Assembly: GCA_025766275.1 (NCBI GenBank)
Contig: JAFKAC010000030.1
Span: 558,001-622,000 of the forward strand
Length of the DNA stretch: 64,000 nt
Direction of reading: 5' to 3'
Source: Lactarius indigo
Taxonomy: Eukaryota; Basidiomycota; Agaricomycetes; Russulales; Russulaceae
The notes under the pieces are model-generated. The model was given only the letters and a program-made list of their open reading frames with translations, did no database searches and was not told where the DNA came from. Positions within the stretch are counted from its first letter, which is position 1; each line of letters opens with the position of its first letter. A program made the position numbers and the translations under genes. Shown one piece after another: positions 8,745 to 17,756 of this stretch.

Positions 8745-11700
8745 ATGCATAACACAACCATATTATCAGTAAACATGCGTCGGCGCAATGCGGCGATGCA
8801 TGCCCTTCTCGAAGAAAACAACGAACACGACATTATATGTATACAGGAACCATGGTTTGATACTATTGGCACCGCCCGCAACGACAAGATGAAAAGCGGG
8901 GTGGATGTCCTAGGCGGTGCTAGTCACCGCAAATGGAATATCCACTACCCTTTCTTCTCCTCTAATAAACGTGCTAAAGTTCTTATTTATTCCCGCAAAC
9001 ACAGCAGAACCGCCTCTAAGTACCGACGTCATCCAGCGCTCATCGTTCCTAGGCTGGACCTCTGCCATCATCCGTCGATCCTGATGGTTGACATCAGAAT
9101 TGGTAAACATGTCACACGCCTGATAAACTTCTACAATGACACCGCGGACACCTCCGCACTCCATTCGTTACTTAACCTCGATCTAGACCCACTCATCCCC
9201 ACGGTTGTGGTTGGGGACTTCAATCTCCACTCTCCGCAGTGGTCCCCCCCAGGACTCACCACCACTGCCAACTCTATCCGCCTTGAACAATGGGCGGCCA
9301 CACAAACCCTAACTCTCACCAGTACACCCCAAATCATCACGCGACGAGGCATCGAAACCGAGCGGCCGAGCACCTTAGACCTAGTATGGTGCAATGAAGC
9401 TGCGGTCGACAGCGCGTCGTACTCCCCCCCGATTGTCGATTGGGACGCCTCCCTTGGCTCCGATCACGCGGGCATCCATTTTACATGGACGGTAACTGGC
9501 ACCCATAGAGGAGAGAAACCAGCTCCCCGACGCACCTTCTCACCCGTTTTTCAGACTGAGGAACAGGAGAAAGCATGGCGCAACGACATTGCAGCCCGCT
9601 TACCGCCTGTCTCCACCTCACTCGACCCTGTCGACATTGAGAACTCAGCCACTGACATCCAGAACGCGCTAATCGAGGCGTGCTTACAGCATATGAAGAT
9701 CAAGGGACCACAATCGTCACGCGGGAACCCGTGGTGGGACCAAGAATGCCGAGACAAACTGGCTGCCCTCCGGGCTACCACACACGACTCACCAGAGAGA
9801 CGAGAAGCCCTTAAGACCTTCAAGCGCACCACGAAGCAAAAGAAGCGAAAACATTATGATAAGGTAATACGGGAAACGCCCCTATGGGAACTCGCAAAGT
9901 GGCGCCACGGGAGAAGAAAAGACGGCATCCCAGCCCTCGCTGACGTTGACGGCACTCTCCACTTCACACAGAAGGAGATCGGGGCCATCCTAGCCCGAAA
10001 ATTCTTTGTCGAAGACCTCGGGGAAGTTGCTCACACACAGTTCGACGACCCACCACCCATACCCCAACGGGACTTCTACCCGGTAACCACAAGAGAAGCG
10101 GAGTCCCTCCTCCGGGATTGTAGCAACACATCCGCACCAGGAGAATCGGGCATCTCCTGGGCCATCCTCAAAATGGCGTGGGAGGTTATCGAGGAACATG
10201 TTGTCTCCCTATACCAACGAATACTAACCGCACAGTACCACCCGACGATATGGAAGTCAGCTACGGTTGTGGTTATCCCCAAGCCGGACAAACCCAACTA
10301 CCTCGCAGCGAAAGCATACCGCCCGATCTCCTTGATCGAGTGCCTCAGCAAGCTGCTAGAGAAAATCGTCGCCAAACGCATCACGTATTGCGTGGACAAG
10401 TATTCCCTCATGCCAACTACTCAGTTCGGCACAAGGGCTTTCTCTTCAACCGTTGATGCGGGCCTCACCCTTGTTCATGATGTTCAGTCCGCCTTCCGTA
10501 CTAACCAGAAATGTGCTGCTTTGCTTTTTGACATAAAGGGATTCTTCGACCACGTCCATTCAGGGCGTCTTACAGCCACACTCCGCAACTTGGGCTTCCC
10601 CCCACAAATCTATAACTGGGTGGCCTCGTTTCTTGACGGACGCCAAGTTAGGATGTCATTCAATGGTAGTACTGACACGTCGCGACCCCAACCGGTCAGG
10701 ACCCCTCAAGGGTCGCCCATCTCACCAATCTTGTCAGCTATATACACGTCCACCCTCCTCAAACTTGCACCGACACACAACAACACCACTCTCGGTATGT
10801 ACGTAGACGACGGCCTTCTATTTGCACATGGCAACTCTTGGCAAGAGGTAAACAACGCACTAAGGGAGAGGTATAGACTTTGTGAGGATTGGTTGCGACG
10901 CTCCAACCTGGAGTGTGAACCAGACAAAACAGAGCTCATCTATTTCTCCAAACCTTGGTCTAGGAATAAGACTCCGCCCCCAACAGTGCTCTACCTCCCC
11001 GACCCCGTCCACGCCACCTACTACGGAGTCACGCCCTCCGACAACATACGTTACCTCGGCTTCTTCATCAACTACAAATTGAACTGGGAAAATCACGTGA
11101 ACATCATGTGTAACCGAGCACGGGCGTCGATCAAGTCCATTCAACTCCTCGGCAACACCCGTAAGGGGATCGCCTCAGTCAGCTGGCGCCTCCTTTTCAA
11201 TGCAATATGTCTCCCGGTCCTATCATATGGATGCCAACTGTGGATGACCAAGAAACGCAAAGCGGGACTAATCCACAAGGTCCAAATGGTAATGAATGAA
11301 GGGGTAAAACTTATTTCCGGTTCCTTCCGCACTGCCCCTCGTGGCCCATTGCACGAGTTAACCCGGGTTCTCCCGGCCAAGCAGTACCTTGAAAAACTGA
11401 TCGCAACCTCCTCCCTCAGACTGTTCCGCGTTCCCCAAGCCTCCCAACTTCTGACCCGCCTTGGGGAAGAGTGGGAAGGCGAGGTCCAGAGCGGCCCACA
11501 CTCCAGCAATGGAGGGGTGGTGTGTAACAGATCATTACGGGTTAGGTCTGGAAAAACCCAACAGTGCCCCACTGCCTTGGAGGCTCTCGCCAGCAAAGTC
11601 GACCCCCTGTTGACTGCGCGGGTCGACGTCACAGCCATTGCCCCCTGGGAGGTCCCTAACTGGGGTGCGCATGTGAACTGTGAAGGGAAGTCGGACCCCA

Positions 11701-12740
11701 AGTCCCGAAAGAAGGCTGTCAAAGGGCTCTACGCCAACTGTCAGTCCTCGAGTAGGGTTATAATCCGACTGGCAAGCACTATATCAAATCGACACCGGTT
11801 CGACAACAAACACGTGGGCGGAGCTGCGATTGACGTTACATCTGGTCACGCGCCCCCTATAACGAGAAGTTGGGCAATGGGCACGGAGGTGGAGGATAAC
11901 GACGTGGCATTATTCGGCCTCGCCAAAACGGTGGAGTTCATTGCAGCTGAGTACTCACGTGCGGCCCCAAAGTCCATTTACATATTATCACATAACGAGT
12001 CGGCCCTGGCTCACATTACGTCTTACCGCTCTTATGACAACCAGAAGGAGGTGCTCATGTGGCACCGTGCTCTCACTTCTTTCTTCGCACAGCCCAGGGA
12101 CACGAGGATCACCCTTGTGTGGTCGCCAGTTGATCAGAAGAGAGCTCCCGATTCCCGCGCCCGCAAAGCAGCACTCAAGGCATGCCAACACCCGTCCCCT
12201 TCTGCCACCCAACCCATCCGCTCCACCTCTTGGGTGAAGAAACAGCTCAGAGGCGCCGCCTTCCGTTCATGGGCGGCGGACTGGCGCATCACCATATCCA
12301 AACCACACCGCCCCCGCGCCTACGGGCACTCCATTGACACCACCCGTCCACCAGACGGACGCAACCACCCCCTATGGCTGGCCGCCATACCCCCCAAAAA
12401 GCCCAGTGATGATTATGTGCACATTAACCGCCGCGCACACTCCACTGCCATGCAACTCGCAACACTACATTCATTTACCTCCGACTACACTCTTTCACAC
12501 CGGCCCGACTTGCCGCCAAGCGACTCTCTGTGCCCAGCGTGCAAGGTGGCGAATTCATTTAACCACCAAATCCTCCACTGCCCCTTGTACGTCAAAGCAC
12601 GACGGGAGGCGTTCCACTTCTACCTCGACCAATACACCAACCCCCTCCGCATCTTCTACGTGCTGGAGTACCATCTATGCCTCTTCCTACAAAAGTCAAT
12701 CGCTGCTTACGCCCCCAGGCGCCCAAGAAACCCTGGATGA
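8745..12740 (+). CDS. LINE ORF2 protein: endonuclease and reverse transcriptase
   Basis: A 1,331-residue intact frame. The N-terminal endonuclease/exonuclease/phosphatase domain shows IQEPW (about 31), VVGDFNLHSPQW (about 157) and a SDH near 238, the catalytic set that nicks target DNA. The RVT_1 reverse transcriptase shows LLFDIKGFFDHV, TPQGSPISPILSAIY and MYVDDGLLFA. An RNase H-like segment follows (about 970-1140) but the usual SDN is SHN and the AEL-type Glu is missing, so it is probably not catalytic. A C-terminal CCHC (CPACKVANSFNHQILHC) is typical of the group. The ATG at 8745 follows the ORF1 stop by one base. Confidence 0.92.
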   Translation: MHNTTILSVNMRRRNAAMHALLEENNEHDIICIQEPWFDTIGTARNDKMKSGVDVLGGASHRKWNIHYPFFSSNKRAKVLIYSRKHSRTASKYRRHPALIVPRLDLCHHPSILMVDIRIGKHVTRLINFYNDTADTSALHSLLNLDLDPLIPTVVVGDFNLHSPQWSPPGLTTTANSIRLEQWAATQTLTLTSTPQIITRRGIETERPSTLDLVWCNEAAVDSASYSPPIVDWDASLGSDHAGIHFTWTVTGTHRGEKPAPRRTFSPVFQTEEQEKAWRNDIAARLPPVSTSLDPVDIENSATDIQNALIEACLQHMKIKGPQSSRGNPWWDQECRDKLAALRATTHDSPERREALKTFKRTTKQKKRKHYDKVIRETPLWELAKWRHGRRKDGIPALADVDGTLHFTQKEIGAILARKFFVEDLGEVAHTQFDDPPPIPQRDFYPVTTREAESLLRDCSNTSAPGESGISWAILKMAWEVIEEHVVSLYQRILTAQYHPTIWKSATVVVIPKPDKPNYLAAKAYRPISLIECLSKLLEKIVAKRITYCVDKYSLMPTTQFGTRAFSSTVDAGLTLVHDVQSAFRTNQKCAALLFDIKGFFDHVHSGRLTATLRNLGFPPQIYNWVASFLDGRQVRMSFNGSTDTSRPQPVRTPQGSPISPILSAIYTSTLLKLAPTHNNTTLGMYVDDGLLFAHGNSWQEVNNALRERYRLCEDWLRRSNLECEPDKTELIYFSKPWSRNKTPPPTVLYLPDPVHATYYGVTPSDNIRYLGFFINYKLNWENHVNIMCNRARASIKSIQLLGNTRKGIASVSWRLLFNAICLPVLSYGCQLWMTKKRKAGLIHKVQMVMNEGVKLISGSFRTAPRGPLHELTRVLPAKQYLEKLIATSSLRLFRVPQASQLLTRLGEEWEGEVQSGPHSSNGGVVCNRSLRVRSGKTQQCPTALEALASKVDPLLTARVDVTAIAPWEVPNWGAHVNCEGKSDPKSRKKAVKGLYANCQSSSRVIIRLASTISNRHRFDNKHVGGAAIDVTSGHAPPITRSWAMGTEVEDNDVALFGLAKTVEFIAAEYSRAAPKSIYILSHNESALAHITSYRSYDNQKEVLMWHRALTSFFAQPRDTRITLVWSPVDQKRAPDSRARKAALKACQHPSPSATQPIRSTSWVKKQLRGAAFRSWAADWRITISKPHRPRAYGHSIDTTRPPDGRNHPLWLAAIPPKKPSDDYVHINRRAHSTAMQLATLHSFTSDYTLSHRPDLPPSDSLCPACKVANSFNHQILHCPLYVKARREAFHFYLDQYTNPLRIFYVLEYHLCLFLQKSIAAYAPRRPRNPG

Positions 12741-13066
12741 AAGAGCTCTCGGACCGCAACTGTCGCCCTGTACCCAGTACAGCCCCGTAAGTGCTAACCC
12801 CTTTTGTGCTCCGTGCCCTTATAAGGGTCCCTTGTGCTTCGGTGTCTTCACATTACATAAACCTTGCTTTACGAACCTGACCTGTCTCCTCTGGGAGGTG
12901 ACATCTAGTTGAGTTAATTTTTTCCTTGACTATTTACCCGCTTCCGCCCGCACGTGAGTCTCGGCTTACATTACCTTACGAAATTTCTCTCGCTCCTGTG
13001 ACAGAAGACCGGCTTTGTATTACGTACTGCCCCGGAATAAAATCGATCAAAAAAAAAAAAAAAAAA
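12741..13066 (+). other. LINE 3' UTR, AATAAA and poly(A) tail
   Basis: No gene is seen. The segment carries an AATAAA at 13036 and ends in about 20 A residues. The A run merges with an AAA of the host gene, so the junction can only be placed within about 3 bases. Confidence 0.85.
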
Positions 13067-13359
13067 AAAGATGATAATGCCATCAGCGTCCGCTTTCCAT
13101 CCTTCGACCATCTTCTTGTCCTCTTCTGTCGCCATTTCGAGATACATGGAAAAGATAGGCCCTGACCCATCGACGAAGTTAGACATCCCTCGTAGTTCTT
13201 GAGTCGGGCCCGACTGTGGCGGATGCGGGTGGTCGCCTATGGGAGTGGCGGTAGCTGGTGAGAAGGGTGAGGATAGATAGAGACAAGCGAGAGTAACGTA
13301 CCTCCGCTCATGCCTATATCTACCCTGGTCATATTAGTACTCTCGAGAGCTTGGGGCAT
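13067..13359 (-). pseudogene. DUF6535 gene, first two exons only, cut by LINE
   Basis: These are exons 1 and 2 of a DUF6535 gene, recognised by alignment with the intact copies in the window. Exon 1 is 13302-13359 (19 codons plus one base, start ATG at 13359), intron 1 is 13237-13301 with GTACGT...CATAG, and exon 2 is 13067-13236, 170 bp as in the intact paralogues. It includes FVDGSGPIFSMYLEMATEED and ends where exon 2 normally ends. The next bases should be the intron 2 donor; instead there is the LINE poly(A) tract. The remaining membrane and tail exons are not found between here and the window start, so the gene is broken. Confidence 0.85.
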
Positions 13360-13534
13360 TGATGTTTATGGAGTGATCCGATAAGTGAGCGATTGAGATT
13401 GACTGCTCTTAGCTAGTTGTGAAGCACGGTAGTATATAGCAGTCAGCTCCACTGGCAGTGCAGCGGAATATAATTTGGCTTTGTTGTGTCGATGTTCGAG
13501 TCTACACCACCCGCAATCGCTACTCTACATACAG

Positions 13535-14115
13535 CGAGAATAGCTGCCGTCGTGATATTCGCGGAAGATACACAAGATCACGTCCATGGGTGCTTGACTG
13601 TGCTTTGAGCGAGATACAGATTGCCAAACTCGCGAGGTACATCTCGTTGTGCAGTCCATGTCTAGAATCGGGACGTGCACCTTATGTCCAATCGATTTGA
13701 CAGAAGCTCGTTGTCGAGGACGGTCAGATGCCCCTATCGGGATGATTCCCGTAAATATCGTCGCATTTGAGAACGTCAAGGGCATAGTTGAGGGCAGTGA
13801 CCGCGGTGTGTGGCAAAGTTTTCTCCTTTGATGCCCGTCTCACTACCATCTTGCGACAGAGATCGAAGGGTTGTTCAGGACTTCGACATTTTTATGTCTA
13901 CCTACGAAGCGTATGGCCGATCTATCGTTTCTCTAGAAAAAGCCTGCGGTCGTGCAGCTGCCTATCGTCATACAATGGCCCTCGTGTTGAAGTTAGGGAG
14001 ACAACTCGACGCCTCCGTCAAGCGCTTGTCTTACGCTTATTAACATCGTGCACTCCCGATTTCCCGCCGCCGAACTCGCCTTCCTCTACACCTGCCATAC
14101 AACTCAGGTGACGAA
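13535..14115 (+). pseudogene. eIF3m-like relic R1 (N-terminal part)
   Basis: Decayed copy of an intron-containing gene that I read as eIF3m. Visible pieces are IFAEDTQD (from about 13548), resembling the FAEGTFE-type N terminus of basidiomycete eIF3m; EIQIAKLARYIS and RAPYVQSI (about 13610-13700); VKGIVEGSD (about 13775) before a GTGTGT donor; and EIEGL after a CGACAG acceptor near 13860. Stops and frame breaks separate the pieces. It lies upstream of, and divergent from, the truncated DUF6535 gene. Confidence 0.6.
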
Positions 14116-16294
14116 CGGAAGCGCCACCCACGAGGCGCTCTGACTCACGGGATCCCGAAGCGTGGGTTGGGACGATGCAGACAATAGCGGACGTGGACGG
14201 ACGGGACTCGCAGAGCGCTTCTCCACGTTGATTTTTCTGCCTCAACAGGTAAGGCGTCGTTTCGTATGAGAAATCGGCAGAGGTGCATCGCGACGCTGTC
14301 TAGGGGCTGAGGAAGGCGAGTTGGGCAGGAGCGTTATGTGAACACCGTGCATTACGGAGCGCGCTCGATGGTGGGTTATACAGTAGTAGGTACCTTGTGA
14401 GTGGTCCGGTCTTTTGTGGGCCTTGTTTGAAGGTTTAACTACCACTTATCACCCACACTCAAACAGGCGAAGAGCGGGTCTATGGGACGCGCCAGCGGGA
14501 TGTCTGACGCCTCAGAAATTCAATGTCGACGATTTTAATTCAGCCCATCTATCTCAATCAATGGACGTACGCCTGAGGGTCTGGGAGAACCTGGTAGATA
14601 TTGGCGAAGGAGAACTTGGAGGGATCTGGTGGGGGTCGTGGTTTGATACGAGCACAAGGCTGCGAGGGAGCGGAGAGTTGATTGGCGCATCAACCTGATG
14701 TTGATGCAACATCCTCTGTACTGCGTCGCTCTGCCCTCAAGCTCGGACATGGACAACACGAAATCGTACTCCTGTGTTTCGTGTCGCCCCTCCCTTCGAC
14801 TAAGGGCTTGCCCGGAAGTCCGCCTGTGGGCTACGCGTTCGACCACTGGTGCGCTAATACTTCGAATTCGTCCCAGGAAGGTCGGGGATGTGCAGAGCTG
14901 GTTAACGCGAAGTCCTTCCGGAAACCATATATTTATGAACCAGGAGATACGAGAAAAAGGAAGTGGAGAACTAGGGCGGGACGAGTTGTTGGAAATCGGT
15001 GATACAAACAGGGACAAATGTACACAAATATTACTATACCTATCCAGCATCGTAAAGTACAGTCTCATATGCAGGCTCTCGCCAAAGCCCTCCAGTAAGC
15101 ACTCGGTGTCGTAGCTTACTCTAACCTCTAAAAATGTCTTTTTCATGTCGATGGCCCGCTTCTCGGAATTCTTCCCCGCCGACTCTATCGCTCAACACCA
15201 GTTCCCTAATCCGCCGCGGAAAATGTCGATAGTTTTTCCAAGAGTTTTTCTCTATATCTCCGGCTCTACCCTGCATACGAACCAAATAAAATCAAGAGAG
15301 ATGGACAGTCTAAGTTCTTCCATGGGAGCGCAAAAACTAACTAATTCAAAGCGTGTCACTTGTCGCCCTGGTCGGAGCGCGAGTCGATGACTCTGACTGA
15401 CTGGAGCGAGCAAGCGAGCAGGTTGGGCACTATAATTTGTGCGTTCTGACACTTCCTTCTCTACCACTTATCCTGCTGTTTCGTGTCGCCAATTATTCTC
15501 TCAACTGTGACACAGGAATCGGTACTACGGAGTCTTCTCCCGCATCACCATCAACGTCTCGCTTCCAGCATGCTGCGTTCGAACGGTTTCCTCAGCATCA
15601 TTCATCACACTTTCCTCCCCTGGGCCCATTTACGAGTCTTAATGTGTCCAATTCTTCCAACTTGGGCAACATCTGAAGCGCTTAACCCCATCTATATCCT
15701 CACGAGGCCATGTTAGCACCAAATTGCACACCCACTAGTCAATATTGCAGACCCATTCCACTCTGCGTCAATTCTACCATCGACTGCTGCCTACCCACCC
15801 GCCGCAGGACGACTCTCGAAATGAGCGCCCGTGCATGTTCGGCGTGTCGCCTTCAAACTCGCTCCGCATGGCTATATTGCGCACACACATTTTCTACACT
15901 ACGCGATACCTGCTCTCAACCTAACCTCGATCCAGATACCTGCCTGTGTCTTGATCACATCGTGAGCGCATACATGAGCGCCGGCGCGCGTATCGTCTTG
16001 CACCCTACTTTGCGCACTCAAACGATATGCTCTCCCTGCACACCCACATGCGTTCTCCTGTTCACTGAATACTCTGGCTCGTGCTATCCGCCACCTTATG
16101 TACGCACGGGCGCACGGAGCCTCCGAGGCGGCCTGCGGTACGGGACGGGGATGGGAGCGGCGACGGGGTGAGTCCTTCTCTCAGCCGAGAAGTAGCAGTA
16201 TAATAAGCCTAGTCCGTCTAACATTTATCGTCGTGTCACTTGCACCTCATTATAATGTGTAGTCGGTACAGTTCTGGGGAATGAACCGGGTGGA
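14116..16294. other. intergenic stretch, contains repeat module X (14440-14720)
   Basis: No supported gene. A segment at about 14440-14720 is clearly similar to 63235-63500 (shared blocks such as GAACCTGGTAG.TATTGGCGAA), so it is a degraded duplicated sequence of unknown identity. A 153-codon frame at 15710-16171 is Cys/Thr/Pro-rich with no recognisable family and no paralogue in the window. Confidence 0.4.
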
Positions 16295-17540
16295 TAAACG
16301 GAAGACACTATCAATTTTCGCAGAGGATACTTCGAGGACCAGGTAAGTGGATACTCCGCCGTTCTCTGCATCTACAGATTCTGGGCGAAGCCCAGGTCCC
16401 CAGCTCGCAGGGAGCAACTCGTTGGGCAGACTGGAATCGAAACGTGTACCTCGTTTCCAATCGATCTGGCGTTGAGGGTGCTTCAATTTCTCTATCTGAT
16501 GTCGCGGGAGCAGCAGTGCGAAGAGATGATTTTTCCGTCGTAGTTGGAATGTCAAGGGGCGAGGTGAGGGGTGCGTGCCAGGGTTTGTCTCCCATGGCCC
16601 TCTCATCTTACTACCGTCTTGCAACAGAGATCTCAACCTTTTTCGCTTCCACTTATTGAACCTGTCGCCAGCCCATTTTCCAGAGATGAGAATGCATGTG
16701 GCTGACCTCTTGCTTATCGTTATATCCGTGACCGCAGAGTCCGCCACCAGGTACCTCATGTGCGTCTCTGCCTCGCCCCTACCCCTCATTAATGCGTCAT
16801 TACTCATCCACAGAAGCCTGGCGAACTCTTCAACGACAATCTGCCCACCGTCTCCCGGTTTATGACGCGCGCTCCGAGACCCCGCTGGCACAAGCCACGT
16901 GCTGCACATATCACGTGTCTCCAACCCTGACGTTGAGACGTGGCAAATGGAGTGGGAGATCACGGCGTCAAGGGTAAGCGCTTCTTTGCGGCTCCTTGTT
17001 GATGTCTTCAGATTTTCCAAATTGGGCAGCAGTATGTTCTCTGCCTCTCTCTCTGCCTTGCCTGATACGCTTCGCTCTCCATGCAAAGCCACGGCCTACC
17101 ACTGGAAGCCCCCGCATGCCCGATCACTGGAACAGGGTCGCAGGCGAGACAGCCTACCGTGCCTGACGCGATAACCATGGCCCTGTCGACTCGACCATTT
17201 TTGACTTTGACCCCCTTGCTCTTCAAGCTTCAAGCTCGATGTGGTCCTCGCCGCACAAGCGTACTTGTTCGTGCACCCTCTGGATATTCCCAAGTAGCGG
17301 ACGGGACAACCTGCACGCCTCGGAGAACTCGCATGTAGAAAACACCTGGGGAATACGGACGTATCCGTGACCCAAGTCGGAAGGATCATCGATGGTAAGT
17401 ACAGTATCGACTCTGTGAGTTTCTCGACGCCTCTCTCAAAAAGAGACTCAAGCAGTCAGTATCGCAAACACTGTCGAAGCCTAGGAGATAGAGATAGCTA
17501 CCCAGAGGCGCACAGAGGCTTGCGTGTCCTTTCTAGGCGG
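16295..17540 (+). pseudogene. eIF3m-like relic R2, most complete
   Basis: Nearly full-length decayed eIF3m-like gene with intron positions still visible. In order: FAEDTSRT then a GTAAGTG donor (about 16343); DFSVVVGM before a GTGAGG donor (about 16565); SPAHFPEMRMHVADLL and AESATRY (about 16665-16755), matching the region after EIEGFFNLL in eIF3m; HISRVSNPDVETWQMEW (about 16905-16955), matching the SRADVEKW..EW block; LLVDVF (about 17000); PDAITMALS (about 17160), matching the DAIA.AL block; and TQVGRIIDG before a GTAAGTA donor (about 17395). Frames are broken throughout. It converges on the DUF6535 gene at 17757. Confidence 0.7.
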
Positions 17541-17559
17541 GTTCACTAGCCCGCAGTAG

Positions 17560-17756
17560 GTCAAGGCGAAATTCGAGACTCCTCACTCGTCCTACTCGAA
17601 TTTACACATATTTCTACACGGTATTGTATCGCGTAATAAAACAGTATGCACGCAAGACGAGAGAACGTATTGAACGCATCGATGTAGCAATATAGAAGGC
17701 CCAACACGAATATATACCTCATCACATACGTACATCGAAGAGATTTGGGGGGTGCG
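17560..17756 (-). repeat. conserved DUF6535 3' flank
   Basis: This flank is recognisable after copies 1 to 4 and 6 (also near 22570-22750, 36360-36620, 47200-47476 and 63620-63820). It includes the block CACATACG.ACAT..AGAGATT. It is the likely 3' UTR and lies between the tail-to-tail DUF6535 gene and eIF3m relic, so it marks the repeated unit. Confidence 0.65.

Larger units (their letters stand above)
5604..13066 (+). mobile_element. Tad-like LINE (non-LTR retrotransposon), 5' truncated or interrupted
   Basis: Two open frames (ORF1 and ORF2) separated by one base, a 3' untranslated region of about 300 bp, an AATAAA signal at 13036-13041 and a terminal run of A about 20 bases long define the 3' end. 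Apurinic-type endonuclease plus reverse transcriptase plus an RNase H-like segment plus a C-terminal CCHC place it with the fungal Tad group. The 5' end is lost at the copia junction near 5604-5630. The 3' end sits inside a DUF6535 gene at the exon 2/intron 2 border. ORF2 has no stops, so the insertion is probably recent. Confidence 0.88.

Noticed and set aside
15710..16171. 153-codon plus-strand frame rich in Cys, Thr and Pro
   Set aside because: No recognisable domain, no paralogue in the window and no splice or context support.
16250..17092. 280-codon minus-strand open frame
   Set aside because: It is antisense to eIF3m relic R2, which shows ordered homologous pieces and splice borders on the plus strand.
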